The notes beneath the pieces were generated by a model that had not been told where the DNA came from, ran no database searches, and saw only the letters and a list, made by a program, of their open reading frames with translations. From Clostridiales bacterium (GTDB lineage: Bacteria; Bacillota; Clostridia; Saccharofermentanales; UBA5734), in the NCBI GenBank assembly GCA_003532195.1, contig DOFA01000185.1, forward strand, positions 1 through 7,841: DNA of 7,841 nucleotides, given 5' to 3'. Of the stretch, positions 6,162-7,841 are shown piece by piece (position 1 is the first letter of the stretch; each line of letters begins with the position of its first letter). The position numbers and the translations under genes were made by a program.

Positions 6162-7841
6162 ATGCAGCAGCAAGACCTGATACTAAAGGACGCCGGCAGT
6201 CAAGCTGGTTATCCGGCTGAGCCTGAGAGCGGCAATGGCAGCGACAGCGGCAGCGGCATCCGAACCGCGGTGATCCCGATCGCCGGCATGACCTGCGCCT
6301 CCTGTTCGCAGCGCATTGAAAAGACAGTCGCCAAAATGGCCGGCGTGCTCGAGAGTTCGGTCAATTTGGCCACCGAAAAGGCTACGTTCCGATATGATCC
6401 GGCGCAAGTCCGCATTTCCCAGATCAAAGCCCGAATTGTCCAGCTAGGGTATACACCTCTGGAAATCAAGGGCCTGACCGCGGTCGATGCGGACCGGATC
6501 CGCAAGCAAAAGGCGATCCGGGTTCTCTGGACCAAGTTTATCCTGTCAGCTGCCTTTGCCCTGCCCCTGCTTTATCTGGCCATGGGATCCATGATTGAAT
6601 GGCTGCGCTTCCCGATCCCCGCCTGGCTCCAGCCGATGCAGCACCCGCTTGAGTTTGCCCTGGTCCAGATCGCACTGGTGATCCCGATCGTCGCCGCCGG
6701 CTATCGTTTTTATATCGTCGGGTTCAGGGCGATCTGGCATCTGGCGCCCAATATGGATTCCCTGATCGCGATGGGCACTTCCGCCGCGATCCTCTACAGC
6801 CTCTTTTCGACCTGGCAAATCCTGCAAGGTCATGTTCACGCCGTCGAGTCGCTCTATTTTGAAACCGCCGGTGTCATCATCACCCTGATTTTACTTGGCA
6901 AATCATTGGAGGCCGTATCGAAAGGCAAAACGTCCGAAGCGATCAAGAAATTAATGAACCTGGCGCCCAAGAACGCCCTGGTGATCCAGAACGGCCAGGA
7001 AGTCCTGATTCCGGTCGATGAAGTGGAACCCGGCGACCTGATCGTGGTCCGGCCGGGCGAAAGGATCCCGGTTGACGGAGCGGTCGTCGACGGCTATACG
7101 GCCATCGATGAAGCCATGCTGACCGGGGAAAGCATGCCGGTTGAAAAAAAAGCCGGCGATCCGGTTTATGCGGCCAGCATCAACGGCACCGGCTCGATCC
7201 GGTTCCGCGCCACGCGGGTCGGCGCCGAAACTGCCCTGGCCCAGATCATCCGCCTGGTCGAAGAGGCCCAGGGTTCCAAAGCCCCGATCGCCAAGCTGGC
7301 CGATATTGTCTCCGGGTACTTCGTGCCCGTCGTGTTTGGCATCGCCGTCCTGGCCGCCGCCGCCTGGCTGATCAGCGGCGAGAGCGTTGTTTTCTCCTTG
7401 TCGATTTTAATCGCCGTTCTGGTCATCGCCTGCCCCTGCGCGCTGGGCCTGGCTACGCCGACCGCCATCATGGTCGGCACCGGTAAAGGGGCTGAGTACG
7501 GCATCCTGATTAAAAGTGGCGAGGCTCTGGAGATTGCCCATCGCATTCAGACGGTCGTTCTCGACAAGACCGGCACGATCACAGCCGGTAAGCCTGAGGT
7601 TACCGACATCCTGACCTTTAACGGCGCTGACCGGCAGACGCTGCTGCGGTTGTCGGCGGCAGCCGAAAAGGGATCGGAACATCCCCTGGGCGAAGCCATC
7701 GTCCGATTAGCCGGCCGGGATAATCTCGACCTGCCGCCGGTGGACGCATTCCAGGCCTTGCCAGGCCTGGGTGTGGATGGCCGCATCGGCGCGACTGCCA
7801 TTCTCATTGGCAACATTAAATTAATGCGCGAACGCCAAATC
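6162..7841 (+). CDS. copA: Copper-translocating P1B-type ATPase CopA (3' end cut by window edge)
   Basis: An inner-membrane ATPase that exports Cu(I) from the cytoplasm; 560 codons are visible of a usual 720-850. Order of parts: a Ser/Gly-rich N-terminal stretch (about 20-33), one heavy-metal-binding domain with GMTCASC (C45, C48), membrane helices near 121-144, 163-188, 200-222 and 232-250, the actuator domain with TGES (321-324), two further helices (about 382-405 and 413-435) carrying the CPC ion site (C424, C426) in IACPCALGLATPTA, the phosphorylation motif DKTGTIT (D468), and SEHPLGEAI with H507-P508 in the nucleotide-binding domain. The CPC with GMTCASC favours Cu(I), possibly Ag(I), over Zn or Cd; the helix 7-8 residues that confirm this lie beyond the edge. 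AAGGAGA inside the mnmA tail gives a seven-base spacer to the ATG at 6162; an in-frame ATG at 6156 abuts the SD. No separate promoter or copper-regulator site is evident. Confidence 0.95.
   Translation, partial: MQQQDLILKDAGSQAGYPAEPESGNGSDSGSGIRTAVIPIAGMTCASCSQRIEKTVAKMAGVLESSVNLATEKATFRYDPAQVRISQIKARIVQLGYTPLEIKGLTAVDADRIRKQKAIRVLWTKFILSAAFALPLLYLAMGSMIEWLRFPIPAWLQPMQHPLEFALVQIALVIPIVAAGYRFYIVGFRAIWHLAPNMDSLIAMGTSAAILYSLFSTWQILQGHVHAVESLYFETAGVIITLILLGKSLEAVSKGKTSEAIKKLMNLAPKNALVIQNGQEVLIPVDEVEPGDLIVVRPGERIPVDGAVVDGYTAIDEAMLTGESMPVEKKAGDPVYAASINGTGSIRFRATRVGAETALAQIIRLVEEAQGSKAPIAKLADIVSGYFVPVVFGIAVLAAAAWLISGESVVFSLSILIAVLVIACPCALGLATPTAIMVGTGKGAEYGILIKSGEALEIAHRIQTVVLDKTGTITAGKPEVTDILTFNGADRQTLLRLSAAAEKGSEHPLGEAIVRLAGRDNLDLPPVDAFQALPGLGVDGRIGATAILIGNIKLMRERQI

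Overview
The window is about 58% GC with dense, short-gapped genes. It looks like a piece of an anaerobic Gram-positive (Firmicutes/Clostridia-like) chromosome. That placement is an inference from the LigB-like/AMMECR1 fusion paired with a radical SAM gene, the LacI-family regulator, the NPCxxC form of MnmA and the AGGAGG-type ribosome binding sites. I cannot name a genus. There are no RNA genes, insertion sequences, CRISPR repeats or phage genes.

Left part (1-2310, minus strand): a two-gene AmmeMemoRadiSam unit. The upstream gene (877-2310) encodes a fusion of an N-terminal LigB/Memo-superfamily domain and a C-terminal AMMECR1 domain. Ten bases downstream of it begins the partner radical SAM enzyme (866 down to the window edge, 288 residues visible). 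These three domains are known to travel together across bacteria and archaea, but to my knowledge their substrate is not settled.

Middle (2311-4030): a 366-base divergent intergenic region, then a rightward gene (2677-3846). The region holds a strong rightward promoter (TTGACA-16-TATGAT). One 18-bp palindrome of the form TGTA-NN-AACGTT-NN-TACA lies upstream of the promoter and a second lies over the expected transcription start. These look like operators for the LacI-family regulator encoded just downstream (4031-5059). The gene they control encodes a creatinase/Xaa-Pro peptidase-fold (M24) protein in which several of the five usual metal ligands are replaced. It may therefore be a non-metal hydrolase like creatinase rather than a peptidase.

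Right part (4031-7841, plus strand): lacI-type regulator, mnmA (tRNA 2-thiouridylase) and a copper-type P1B ATPase (copA, cut by the window edge). lacI and mnmA overlap by an ATGA junction, and copA starts two bases after mnmA ends with its SD inside the mnmA tail, so the three are probably co-transcribed, at least in part.

The most interesting reading is a regulated module: a LacI-type sensor, a creatinase-like hydrolase with an altered active site, and a divergently transcribed AmmeMemoRadiSam unit sharing the same control region. Both enzyme sets have unknown substrates, and the shared operator region is the main sequence link between them.
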